13,195 nt of DNA from contig DWYE01000007.1 in the NCBI GenBank assembly GCA_019118845.1, positions 1-13,195 of the forward strand. Direction: 5' to 3'. Position numbers and translations under genes: made by a program. This document shows, one piece after another, positions 6,838 through 13,195 of the stretch. Within the stretch, counting starts at the first letter, position 1. Each line of letters begins with the position of its first letter. The notes under the pieces are model-generated. The model was given only the letters and a program-made list of their open reading frames with translations, did not search any database and had not been told where the DNA came from. This stretch comes from Anaeromassilibacillus stercoravium. Its GTDB lineage: Bacteria > Bacillota > Clostridia > Oscillospirales > Acutalibacteraceae.

Positions 6838-8013
6838 ATGAAGCGCGTTTTTTTGATGGTGCTGGACAGTGTGGGGATTGGAGAAATGCCGGACGCTGCA
6901 CAGTATGGCGACGCGGGAAGCAATACGCTGGCCGCAGCGTCGAAAAGCCCCTATTTTTCCATGCCCCATATGCAGCAGCTTGGCCTTTTTAATATCGATG
7001 GCGTTACCTGCCGTCCGGCGGTGGAGCACCCTTCGGCAGCGTTTGCACGCATGACGGAACTCTCCAAAGGGAAGGACACCACCATCGGCCATTGGGAAAT
7101 TGCAGGGATCGCGTCGCCCAAGCCGCTTCCAACGTACCCCAACGGCTTCCCACAGGATCTTCTGGCGGAATTCAGCCGCCGGGTGGGGCGAAAGGTGTTG
7201 TGCAACCGGCCGTATTCGGGGACGGAAGTAATCAAAGACTATGGGAAAGAGCATGTGGAAACCGGCGCGCTGATTGTTTACACTTCTGCGGACAGTGTCT
7301 TCCAAATCGCGGCGCATGAGGCGGTGGTGCCCGTCGAGGAGCTTTACCGCGATTGCCGGATTGCACGGGAGCTGTTGACCGGGGAGCACAGCGTTGGACG
7401 GGTGATTGCACGGCCGTTTACAGGCGAATATCCGAATTATGTCCGCACGAAGAACCGCCATGATTTTTCGCTCCTTCCGCCGGGCACCACCATGCTGGAT
7501 CAGCTTTCCGAAAATGGATTTGACGTGATAGCAATCGGGAAAATCTATGATATATTCGCTGGAAGAGGGATTACAAAGGCCATCCGCACCGGCGGCAATG
7601 ACGAGGGCATTGCGCGGGCCATCGAGTGGACAAAGCGCGATTTTCAGGGGCTTTGTTTCATCAACCTGGTGGACTTTGACATGTTGTATGGCCACCGGAA
7701 TGATGTGGAGGGCTATGCAAAGGGACTGACAACCGTCGACCGGGCGATCCCGGAAATTTTGGCGGGGCTGCGGGAAGACGATCTCCTGATGATTACCGCC
7801 GACCACGGGTGCGATCCAAGCACACCATCCACGGACCATTCGCGGGAATATACGCCTTGGATCATTGCAGGGCCAAACGTAAAGGCAGGAACAAACTTGG
7901 GAACCCTGCCGACTTTTGCGGACATTGGCGCAACGATTCTTGATTTCTTTGGCGTCCCTCAGAAAATTACAGGGACATCGCAATTGGGAAACATCATAAC
8001 AAAATCATTTTGA
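6838..8013 (+). CDS. deoB: phosphopentomutase
   Basis: Interconverts ribose-1-phosphate and ribose-5-phosphate, and the deoxy forms, linking nucleoside phosphorolysis to sugar metabolism. The protein has 391 residues, normal length, and belongs to the alkaline phosphatase superfamily of binuclear-manganese enzymes. The expected ligands are all present: Asp10 (VLDSVGIGE), Asp281 and His286 (VDFDMLYGHRND), Asp322-His323 (ITADHGCDP) and His334 (STDHSREYTP). The phosphorylated threonine lies in KDTTIGHWE (Thr81 or Thr82). AGGAGG at 6826-6831 precedes the ATG at 6838. It is the first gene of deoB-deoD-deoC-cdd-pdp; deoD starts 17 bases after its stop. A 402-residue open frame on the opposite strand across this gene shows no recognisable domain and is a shadow. 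Confidence 0.96.
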   Translation: MKRVFLMVLDSVGIGEMPDAAQYGDAGSNTLAAASKSPYFSMPHMQQLGLFNIDGVTCRPAVEHPSAAFARMTELSKGKDTTIGHWEIAGIASPKPLPTYPNGFPQDLLAEFSRRVGRKVLCNRPYSGTEVIKDYGKEHVETGALIVYTSADSVFQIAAHEAVVPVEELYRDCRIARELLTGEHSVGRVIARPFTGEYPNYVRTKNRHDFSLLPPGTTMLDQLSENGFDVIAIGKIYDIFAGRGITKAIRTGGNDEGIARAIEWTKRDFQGLCFINLVDFDMLYGHRNDVEGYAKGLTTVDRAIPEILAGLREDDLLMITADHGCDPSTPSTDHSREYTPWIIAGPNVKAGTNLGTLPTFADIGATILDFFGVPQKITGTSQLGNIITKSF

Positions 8014-8030
8014 AAAACAGGAGGATTTGT

Positions 8031-8747
8031 ATGGCTACAACTACACCGACGCCGCACAACGCGGCCAATCCGGGCGACATCGCCAAGACCGTTTTGATGC
8101 CGGGCGACCCGCTCCGCGCGAAATTCATTGCAGAAACGTACTTGGAAAACCCGGTCTGTTTCAACACCGTTCGCAATATGCTGGGATATACCGGCACTTA
8201 CCAGGGAAAGCGCGTTTCCGTGATGGGCAGCGGGATGGGGATGCCGTCCATCGGCATCTACTCGTATGAGCTGTACCATTTCTATGATGTGGAGACCATC
8301 ATCCGCATCGGTTCCGCTGGGGGAATCGCGGATCACGTACATGTGCGTGACGTCGTGATTGGGATTGGCGCGTGTACCGATTCCAATTATGGCTCGCAAT
8401 TCCACCTGCCGGGTGCGTTTGCACCCATTGGAGATTTTACGCTTGCGCAGAAGGCGGTGCAGTATGCGCAGGAACATAAGATTCATACGGTTGTGGGAAA
8501 CGTCCTGTCTTCGGATACCTTCTATGGGGACGATCCCGACGCCCTTCCCGCGTGGAAGAAAATGGGCGTGCTTGCCGTGGAGATGGAGTCCGCGGCGCTG
8601 TATATGAATGCGGCACGCGCGGGGAAGCGGGCGCTCTGCCTATTGACCATTTCCGATTGCCCGTTCACCGGGGAATCCCTCTCGGCGGAGGAGCGGCAGA
8701 CCAGCTTCCGGGAAATGATGGAGATTGCGCTCGCAATCGCGGAATAA
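8031..8747 (+). CDS. deoD: purine-nucleoside phosphorylase, DeoD type
   Basis: Cleaves purine (deoxy)nucleosides with phosphate to the free base and (deoxy)ribose-1-phosphate. The protein has 238 residues, typical for the hexameric DeoD type of the nucleoside phosphorylase family I fold. Visible site residues, aligned with the Escherichia coli enzyme: His9, the phosphate-binding GDPLR (Gly25, Arg29), Arg48, RIGSAGG (Arg92, Ser95), the ribose-binding VEMES (Glu184, Glu186), and the catalytic Ser208-Asp209 with Arg222. The frame opens at 8010, overlapping the deoB stop, but AGGAGG at 8019-8024 gives good spacing to the ATG at 8031, which begins MATTTPTPHN as the family expects. It would supply the substrate of DeoB from purine deoxynucleosides. 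Confidence 0.95.
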   Translation: MATTTPTPHNAANPGDIAKTVLMPGDPLRAKFIAETYLENPVCFNTVRNMLGYTGTYQGKRVSVMGSGMGMPSIGIYSYELYHFYDVETIIRIGSAGGIADHVHVRDVVIGIGACTDSNYGSQFHLPGAFAPIGDFTLAQKAVQYAQEHKIHTVVGNVLSSDTFYGDDPDALPAWKKMGVLAVEMESAALYMNAARAGKRALCLLTISDCPFTGESLSAEERQTSFREMMEIALAIAE

Positions 8748-8774
8748 ATTCAAACGGGAAAAGGATGAATGCAT

Positions 8775-9440
8775 ATGGACCGTCAGAAAACTTTGAGTAT
8801 GGTCGACCACACCCTGCTCACGCAAACGGCGACATGGAAGGAAATCCGACGGATTTGCGACGAAGCCATCCGCTACGGGACGGCCTCGGTCTGTATACCC
8901 GCCAGTTATGTGAAACGCGCCAAGGAGTATGTGGGAGATCGAATGGCTGTATGTACGGTCATCGGGTTTCCAAACGGGTATTCCACAACGGCGTCCAAGG
9001 TGTTTGAGACGCAGGATGCCATTGCCAACGGCGCGGATGAGATTGATATGGTGGTCAATATCGGGTATATCAAAGACGGCCTTTACGATTTGCAGCTTGA
9101 CGAGATCCGCCAGATCAAACAGGCGTGCGGCGGCCATATCCTGAAGGTGATTGTTGAAACCTGCCTGTTGACCAAGGAAGAAAAGATCCGCATGTGCCAG
9201 GTTGTCACAGAATCCGGAGCGGCCTTCATCAAAACCTCTACAGGCTTTTCAACGGGCGGCGCAACCTTTGACGATGTGGCGCTATTCCGGAAGTATGTTG
9301 GCCCGCAGGTGCGCATCAAGGCGGCAGGAGGGATTTCCTCGCTGGAGGATGCCGAGCGGTTTATCGAGCTTGGGGCGTCTCGGCTGGGCACCAGCCGCAT
9401 CGTCAAATTGATCCAGCAGGAAGAGGCACACGGCGATTAA
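8775..9440 (+). CDS. deoC: deoxyribose-phosphate aldolase
   Basis: Class I aldolase that splits 2-deoxyribose-5-phosphate into glyceraldehyde-3-phosphate and acetaldehyde. It is a TIM-barrel protein of 221 residues, normal size. With the start at 8775, the Schiff-base lysine is Lys153 in FIKTSTGF, the second catalytic lysine is Lys182 in IKAAGGIS, and the proton-relay Asp is Asp91 in DEIDMVVN. The N-terminal VDHTLL motif is intact. Two in-frame ATGs compete: 8769 (3 bases after AGGA) and 8775 (9 bases after it); I prefer 8775 on spacing, and 8769 would add Met-His. It starts 27 bases after the deoD stop. A GC-rich stem-loop follows it before cdd. Confidence 0.95.
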   Translation: MDRQKTLSMVDHTLLTQTATWKEIRRICDEAIRYGTASVCIPASYVKRAKEYVGDRMAVCTVIGFPNGYSTTASKVFETQDAIANGADEIDMVVNIGYIKDGLYDLQLDEIRQIKQACGGHILKVIVETCLLTKEEKIRMCQVVTESGAAFIKTSTGFSTGGATFDDVALFRKYVGPQVRIKAAGGISSLEDAERFIELGASRLGTSRIVKLIQQEEAHGD

Positions 9441-9467
9441 GCCGGGCAGACCGGCAGGATAGAAAAA

Positions 9468-9500
9468 AGGCCGCCGCAGGGAAGAAAACCGCGGCGGCCT
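9468..9500. terminator. GC-rich stem-loop between deoC and cdd
   Basis: AGGCCGCCGC (9468-9477) pairs perfectly with GCGGCGGCCT (9491-9500) around a 13-base loop. On the + strand the downstream tract (GCGTTCTCTCT) is a poor U-tract, whereas on the - strand the stem is followed by TTTTT. It could be a partial + strand terminator or an mRNA stability element inside the operon, or a block to antisense transcription. The structure is certain, its role is not. Confidence 0.55.
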
Positions 9501-9530
9501 GCGTTCTCTCTGGGGAGGGGTGTCATTTTT

Positions 9531-9977
9531 ATGGAAGATCAGGAATTGGTCCGCTTGGCGCTGGGAGCCAGGGAGCGGGCCTATGCGCCGTATTCCAAAT
9601 TTCAGGTGGGGGCGGCGCTGCTCACAGGAACAGGCCGTGTCTATCAGGGGTGTAACATTGAATGCGCCTCCTATACACCGACGAATTGTGCGGAACGGAC
9701 CGCGTTTTTCAAGGCTGTCAGCGAGGGGGAGCGCGACTTTGTTGCCATCGCGATTGCCGGAGGACCCGCCGGCGCGCCGGTCAAACGGGCATGCCCGCCG
9801 TGCGGGGTATGCCGCCAGGTGATGCGGGAATTCTGCGACCCGTCGTCCTTTCGGGTCATTCTTGCCTCCGGGCCGGATAACTGGGTGTCCTACCGGCTGG
9901 AAGAGCTTCTTCCGCTCGGCTTTGGCCCGGAGAATTTAAACAGGGGGAAAGGAGGCACGGGCTGTGCGCATGTATGA
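9531..9977 (+). CDS. cdd: cytidine deaminase
   Basis: Zinc enzyme converting cytidine and deoxycytidine to uridine and deoxyuridine, making them substrates for the next gene's phosphorylase. It is of the small homotetrameric type. The zinc and catalytic residues are present: Cys53 and Glu55 in NCAERTAFF, and Cys91 and Cys94 in PPCGVCRQV. FQVGAAL (24-30) and GCNIECASY (40-48) are also typical, the latter with Cys in place of the usual Asn. At 148 residues it is 10-15 longer than common family members because of a glycine-rich tail ending GGTGCAHV; this tail contains the next gene's Shine-Dalgarno sequence, and the TGA overlaps pdp by 14 bases. GGGGAGGGG at about 9512-9520 precedes the ATG. Confidence 0.95.
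   Translation: MEDQELVRLALGARERAYAPYSKFQVGAALLTGTGRVYQGCNIECASYTPTNCAERTAFFKAVSEGERDFVAIAIAGGPAGAPVKRACPPCGVCRQVMREFCDPSSFRVILASGPDNWVSYRLEELLPLGFGPENLNRGKGGTGCAHV
9948..9966 (+). promoter_or_regulatory. ribosome binding site and GTG start of pdp inside the cdd tail
   Basis: AAAGGAGG at 9948-9955 stands 8 bases before GTG at 9964 and 14 before ATG at 9970. Spacing favours the GTG, which also restores the Met-Arg-Met opening common to pyrimidine-nucleoside phosphorylases. Confidence 0.65.
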
Positions 9978-11295
9978 TATCCTTGCGAAGAAGCGGGATG
10001 GGGGAATCCTGACGGACGAGGAGATTCAATTTTTTATCGACGGCTATGTGAGCGGTGCGATTCCGGATTATCAAGCGAGCGCCCTGCTGATGGCGATTTT
10101 TCTAAAAGGCATGACGCCGCACGAGACAGCAGCGCTCACCAGGAGTATGGCGCAATCCGGCGACCTGGTGGATCTTTCCTCAATCGACGGGATCAAGGTC
10201 GATAAACACAGCACCGGCGGCGTGGGGGATAAGACCACGCTGATCGTGGCGCCGGTTGTCGCTTCTTTGGGCGTGCGCGTGGCCAAGATGAGCGGCCGCG
10301 GGTTGGGGCACACCGGCGGGACGGTGGATAAACTGGAATCCATCCCCGGATTCCGAACCACACTGGATCGGGAGGCCTTTTTTGACGTTGTCCGCCGGGT
10401 GGGGGTCAGCGTAATTGGGCAATCCGGCAACCTGGCACCCGCGGATAAAAAGCTCTATGCGCTGCGCGATGTGACGGCTACGGTCAACAGCATTCCGCTG
10501 ATTGCTTCCAGCATTATGAGCAAAAAGATCGCCGCAGGCTCCGATCGAATCCTTCTGGACGTCAAGACCGGCAGCGGCGCCTTTATGAAGACCTTGGAGG
10601 ACTCCATTGCGCTGGCAAAGGAGATGGTGTCCATCGGCGAGCATGTGGGACGCCGAACAGTGGCGCTCATCACCGATATGGACCGTCCTTTGGGTTGTGC
10701 CATCGGGAATGCGTTGGAGGTTTGCGAGGCGTGTGAGACCTTGCAGGGACGCGGCCCGGCCGATCTGACGGAGGTCTGCATCGAGCTGGCCGCCAATATG
10801 CTTTGGCTTGCGGAAAAAGGGGAATTGGCGCAATGCCGTTCTTTGGCCAGGCAACAGATTGCAAATGGGGAGGCCTTTGCGAAGTTGAAAGAGATGGTCC
10901 AGGCGCAGGGTGGGGATACAAGCGTGCTAGATGATCCAGAGAAATTTGCTCCGCCGAATGTCTGTTATGAGGTCTTGGCGCAAAGGGAAGGATTCCTCTA
11001 TGCAATGGATACCGAGAAGTGTGGGATTGCCTCTGTGGAGCTGGGTGCTGGACGCGAGAAAAAGGAAGATCCTATTGATTACAGCGCGGGGATTGTCTTG
11101 CGTAAAAAGGTCGGCGATTTTGTGAGAAAAGGGGAGGTGCTCGCCTCCTTCTATTCCTCGGAGGAGTCGAAATGCCGGACAGCGGAGCAAACGTTCACAC
11201 AGGCCCTCAGCATTCAGGATGCAAGGCCGAAGCAAACCGCGTTGATTTACGCGCGTGTCACCGCCCAAGGGGTTGAAGTGGACAATCGATCTTAG
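9964..11295 (+). CDS. pdp: pyrimidine-nucleoside phosphorylase
   Basis: Phosphorolyses uridine, thymidine and deoxyuridine to the base and (deoxy)ribose-1-phosphate. The protein has 443 residues, the normal size for the thymidine/pyrimidine phosphorylase family. The N-terminal helical domain (about 1-70) is followed by the phosphate site KVDKHSTGGVGDKTTL (78-93) and GRGLGHTGGTVDKLE (111-125). The pyrimidine-binding region SIMSKKIAAGSDRILLDVKTG follows, and a biotinyl-like C-terminal domain (about 345-435) contains VLRKKVGDFVRKGEVLA. The whole chain resembles the broad-specificity Bacillus-type enzyme more than E. coli thymidine phosphorylase, an impression from motifs rather than an alignment. 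The start is GTG at 9964, overlapping cdd. It is the last gene of the deo operon; I see no terminator between it and eno, so some readthrough is possible. Confidence 0.95.
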   Translation: MRMYDILAKKRDGGILTDEEIQFFIDGYVSGAIPDYQASALLMAIFLKGMTPHETAALTRSMAQSGDLVDLSSIDGIKVDKHSTGGVGDKTTLIVAPVVASLGVRVAKMSGRGLGHTGGTVDKLESIPGFRTTLDREAFFDVVRRVGVSVIGQSGNLAPADKKLYALRDVTATVNSIPLIASSIMSKKIAAGSDRILLDVKTGSGAFMKTLEDSIALAKEMVSIGEHVGRRTVALITDMDRPLGCAIGNALEVCEACETLQGRGPADLTEVCIELAANMLWLAEKGELAQCRSLARQQIANGEAFAKLKEMVQAQGGDTSVLDDPEKFAPPNVCYEVLAQREGFLYAMDTEKCGIASVELGAGREKKEDPIDYSAGIVLRKKVGDFVRKGEVLASFYSSEESKCRTAEQTFTQALSIQDARPKQTALIYARVTAQGVEVDNRS

Positions 11296-11338
11296 AAACA
11301 GGCAACATTTTAGGGGAGGATAACATAGGGCGAAATCC

Positions 11339-11379
11339 TTGCGTTTTCCAATTTTTATGGTTAGAATAGCAACCATAAA
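11339..11379 (+). promoter_or_regulatory. probable eno promoter overlapped by an inverted repeat
   Basis: TTGCGT (11339-11344), a 17-base spacer and TAGAAT (11362-11367) form a moderate sigma-A promoter. TTTATGGTT (11354-11362) and AACCATAAA (11371-11379) are a perfect 9-bp inverted repeat with an 8-base spacer that straddles the -10 element, the position of a typical repressor operator. Lacking a T-tract and being AT-rich, it is not a terminator. Confidence 0.5.
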
Positions 11380-11430
11380 GCCATACTAAATTCGTATATT
11401 TTAAACCAGAGGCTTTGTGGAGGTGCTTTC

Positions 11431-12711
11431 ATGTTAGATTGTAAAATTGCAAGGGTCGTTGGCCGGGAAGTGATGGATTCCCGTGGAAATCCAACCGTAG
11501 AAGCAGAAGTTGTACTCAAATGCGGCGCACGGGGGACTGCACTCGTCCCCTCCGGTGCATCAACCGGCATCTATGAGGCGCACGAGCTGCGCGACGGCGA
11601 CCCGAAGCGCTACGGTGGCAAGGGCGTTCTAAAGGCCGTACGCAATGTGAATGAATCAATCGCCACCGCATTGGTGGGGATGAATGCGCTCGCGCAGGAG
11701 GAGATTGACCGTAAAATGCTGGAGGCCGATGCCAGCAAAAACAAGTCCAAGTTGGGCGCAAACGCGATCCTGGCGGTTTCACTGGCGACCGCACGCGCGG
11801 CCGCCGCAGCGCTCAATCTGCCGCTCTATCGGTATATCGGCGGCATGCAGGCGCACAAGCTCCCTGTGCCGATGATGAATATTCTCAATGGCGGCGCACA
11901 TGCCTCCAACAACATCGACATACAGGAATTCATGATTATGCCGGTCGGCGCGCAGAGTTTTCGTGAGGCGCTCCGCTGGTGCAGCGAGATTTACCACACC
12001 CTTGGCAAGCTGCTCAAGGAAGGAGGGCTTGCCACCGGCGTCGGCGATGAGGGCGGCTTTGCGCCAAACCTGGAGTCGGACGAAGAAGCGATTGAATGGA
12101 TCATCCGCGCAATCGAGGCAGCGGGATATTCGACGCAGGACGTCAAGATTGCATTGGATGCCGCCAGCAGCGAATGGTATAAGGACGGCATGTATGTCCT
12201 GCCCAAGCGCGGCACAGCTTTAAAGAGCGCAGACCTGGTGGCCTATTGGAAAGACTTGGTCAGCCGCTATCCGATCATCTCGATCGAGGATGGACTGGGC
12301 GAGCAGGATTGGGAGGGCTGGACGATTTTGACAAAAGAACTTCCCATCCAGTTGGTTGGAGACGACCTGTTCGTTACAAATGCGGAGCGTTTGCAGCAGG
12401 GCATTGAAATGGGCGCGGGCAATTCAATCCTTGTGAAGGTCAATCAGATTGGCTCCCTGTCGGAGACGCTGCATGCGATGGAGCTGGCGCACAAGGCCGG
12501 GTATACGGCGGTCGTTTCCCACCGTTCCGGCGAGACCGAGGACACGACCATTGCAGATTTGGCGGTCGCCACGAATGCAGGGCAGATCAAGACCGGCGCG
12601 CCGTGCCGCACGGACCGGGTGGCAAAGTACAACCGTTTGCTCCGCATTGAGGACGAGCTGGGGAACACCGCCTGCTATGCCGGAAGGGATGCCTTCCGGT
12701 TCTCTGTATGA
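11431..12711 (+). CDS. eno: enolase (phosphopyruvate hydratase)
   Basis: Converts 2-phosphoglycerate to phosphoenolpyruvate in glycolysis; cytosolic dimer or octamer in known cases. The protein has 426 residues, full length. The catalytic residues are visible: Glu207 in VGDEGGFAP, Lys336 in LVKVNQIGSL (general base), and His364 to Glu368 in SHRSGE. The magnesium ligands are Asp243 (ALDAAS), Glu286 (SIEDGL) and Asp311 (VGDDLFVTN). The N-terminal MDSRGNPTVEAEV and the flexible-loop Ser-Gly-Ala-Ser-Thr-Gly (41-46) are intact. GGAGGTG at 11418-11424 precedes the ATG. It appears to be a single-gene unit: a 135-base gap with its own promoter separates it from pdp, and a terminator follows. The usual glycolytic partners (gapA, pgk, tpiA, pgm) are not adjacent. 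Confidence 0.97.
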   Translation: MLDCKIARVVGREVMDSRGNPTVEAEVVLKCGARGTALVPSGASTGIYEAHELRDGDPKRYGGKGVLKAVRNVNESIATALVGMNALAQEEIDRKMLEADASKNKSKLGANAILAVSLATARAAAAALNLPLYRYIGGMQAHKLPVPMMNILNGGAHASNNIDIQEFMIMPVGAQSFREALRWCSEIYHTLGKLLKEGGLATGVGDEGGFAPNLESDEEAIEWIIRAIEAAGYSTQDVKIALDAASSEWYKDGMYVLPKRGTALKSADLVAYWKDLVSRYPIISIEDGLGEQDWEGWTILTKELPIQLVGDDLFVTNAERLQQGIEMGAGNSILVKVNQIGSLSETLHAMELAHKAGYTAVVSHRSGETEDTTIADLAVATNAGQIKTGAPCRTDRVAKYNRLLRIEDELGNTACYAGRDAFRFSV

Positions 12712-12722
12712 TTCCGCAAATC

Positions 12723-12761
12723 AAAACATCCGCACGGATCACTTCCCGTGCGGATGTTTTT
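12723..12761. terminator. bidirectional rho-independent terminator between eno and gpx
   Basis: A perfect 15-bp stem (12723-12737 with 12746-12760), the 8-base loop ATCACTTC, and the GC-rich core CATCCGCACGG. AAAA on the left and TTTTT on the right provide U-tracts on both strands. It separates convergent eno and the peroxidase gene. Confidence 0.92.
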
Positions 12762-12782
12762 CTATATGAGGTTCTCGGCAGA

Positions 12783-13195
12783 TCAGAGCAACTCTTTGAT
12801 GCAGGATTCGATTTCCCGCATACTTGCGGTTGGCTCGTATCGTGCGGCGACTTCCCCCTCCCGGTCGATCACAAACTTTGTAAAATTCCATTTGATCTCC
12901 GGGTTCTCTGCATAATGAGGGTCCTCTGAAGATAAGATTTCCTGTAGCTTTTCTGTAAGCGGATGATCAGGATCGAACCCGCTGAAACCGCGGGCGTTTG
13001 TCAGATAACGGAAGAGGGGTTCTGTCTGCGGCCCTTTCACATTCGTTTTGGCCAACATGGGAAACGTAACGCCATAGTTGTAACGGCAGAATTCTGCGAT
13101 TTTATCGTTGCTCTCTGGGTCTTGCTCATGAAATTGATTGCATGGGAACCCTAAGACCATAAAGCCATGGTCGCGGTATTTTTGGAACAACTTCT
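12783..13195 (-). CDS. glutathione peroxidase family protein (5' part outside window)
   Basis: Thiol peroxidase of the GPx family; bacterial members usually reduce peroxides with thioredoxin rather than glutathione. The stop is at 12785-12783, and the frame runs off the window edge at 13195. The TTG codon at 13190 encodes an internal Leu of a KLFQKYRDHGF segment rather than a start. About 137 residues are visible. Present are LGFPCNQF (with the catalytic-tetrad Gln), a Cys in EFCRYNYGVTFP where thioredoxin-dependent members keep the resolving Cys, and WNFTKF, which supplies the tetrad Trp and Asn. The first motif with the peroxidatic Cys or selenocysteine is outside the window, so its identity cannot be read. 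The sequence after NQF is HEQDP rather than the common GGQEP. It converges on eno across a shared terminator. Confidence 0.9.
   Translation of the reverse strand, partial: KLFQKYRDHGFMVLGFPCNQFHEQDPESNDKIAEFCRYNYGVTFPMLAKTNVKGPQTEPLFRYLTNARGFSGFDPDHPLTEKLQEILSSEDPHYAENPEIKWNFTKFVIDREGEVAARYEPTASMREIESCIKELL

Noticed and set aside
6632..6841. 69-residue + strand open frame between CIRCE and deoB
   Set aside because: No Shine-Dalgarno sequence before its ATG, it crosses the deo promoter and overlaps the deoB start; the composition looks non-coding.
6775..7983. 402-residue - strand open frame opposite deoB
   Set aside because: It lies wholly across a clear phosphopentomutase with all metal ligands, has no recognisable domain, and is rich in His, Arg, Pro and Cys as expected of an antisense frame of GC-rich coding DNA.
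11313..11330. GGGGAGG followed by AACATAGGG after pdp, resembling a ribosome binding site for a lost small gene
   Set aside because: There is no start codon at a usable distance, and the frame from the ATA runs only about 14 codons; chance or leader sequence is more likely.
1..13195. Mobile element, phage, CRISPR, tRNA or a novel multi-gene system
   Set aside because: All sizeable spaces are filled by recognised housekeeping genes in coherent operons; I saw no transposase, integrase, direct-repeat array or tRNA cloverleaf.

Overview
This 13.2 kb window reads as chromosomal core genome of a Gram-positive anaerobe-type Firmicute, most likely class Clostridia. The genus cannot be fixed from the sequence. 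The evidence is a dgt-dnaG-rpoD cluster with a short primary sigma factor, a perfect HrcA/CIRCE operator, strong AGGAGG-type ribosome binding sites, moderately high GC with many rho-independent terminators, and a deo-type nucleoside operon using a Bacillus-like pyrimidine-nucleoside phosphorylase. I see no phage, insertion sequence, CRISPR array, tRNA, rRNA or defence genes.

Layout. (1) 1-159: 3' part of rpmE (ribosomal protein L31), closed by a terminator at 184-222. (2) 244-867: a YigZ/IMPACT-family protein. (3) 1024-5366: four tightly packed + strand genes, namely a dGTPase-like HD hydrolase, DnaG primase, the primary sigma factor and an Rrf2-family regulator with three conserved-type cysteines. 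They end at a perfect 18-bp bidirectional terminator (5407-5447). (4) 5515-6415: two tandem Hsp20 small heat-shock genes on the - strand, preceded by a long leader and a perfect CIRCE element at 6599-6625. (5) 6744-9977 onward to 11295: a clear sigma-A promoter, then deoB-deoD-deoC-cdd-pdp, a complete nucleoside-catabolism operon. (6) 11431-12711: enolase, with its own likely promoter overlapped by a 9-bp inverted repeat, closed by a bidirectional terminator (12723-12760). (7) 12783-13195: the C-terminal part of a - strand glutathione peroxidase, cut by the window edge before its peroxidatic residue.

How the genes fit together. Region 3 couples nucleotide pool control (Dgt), replication priming (DnaG) and housekeeping transcription (RpoD), with an Rrf2 sensor as an unexpected last gene. 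Region 5 deaminates cytidine (Cdd), splits pyrimidine and purine nucleosides (Pdp, DeoD), isomerises (deoxy)ribose-1-phosphate (DeoB) and cleaves deoxyribose-5-phosphate to glyceraldehyde-3-phosphate and acetaldehyde (DeoC), feeding glycolysis, where enolase next door acts. The Hsp20 pair and the peroxidase are stress functions.

I found no new biological system. The points most worth a second look are regulatory: CIRCE control of hsp20, dyads near the deo and eno promoters, a hairpin between deoC and cdd shaped like a - strand terminator, and the Rrf2 gene attached to the dnaG-rpoD cluster.
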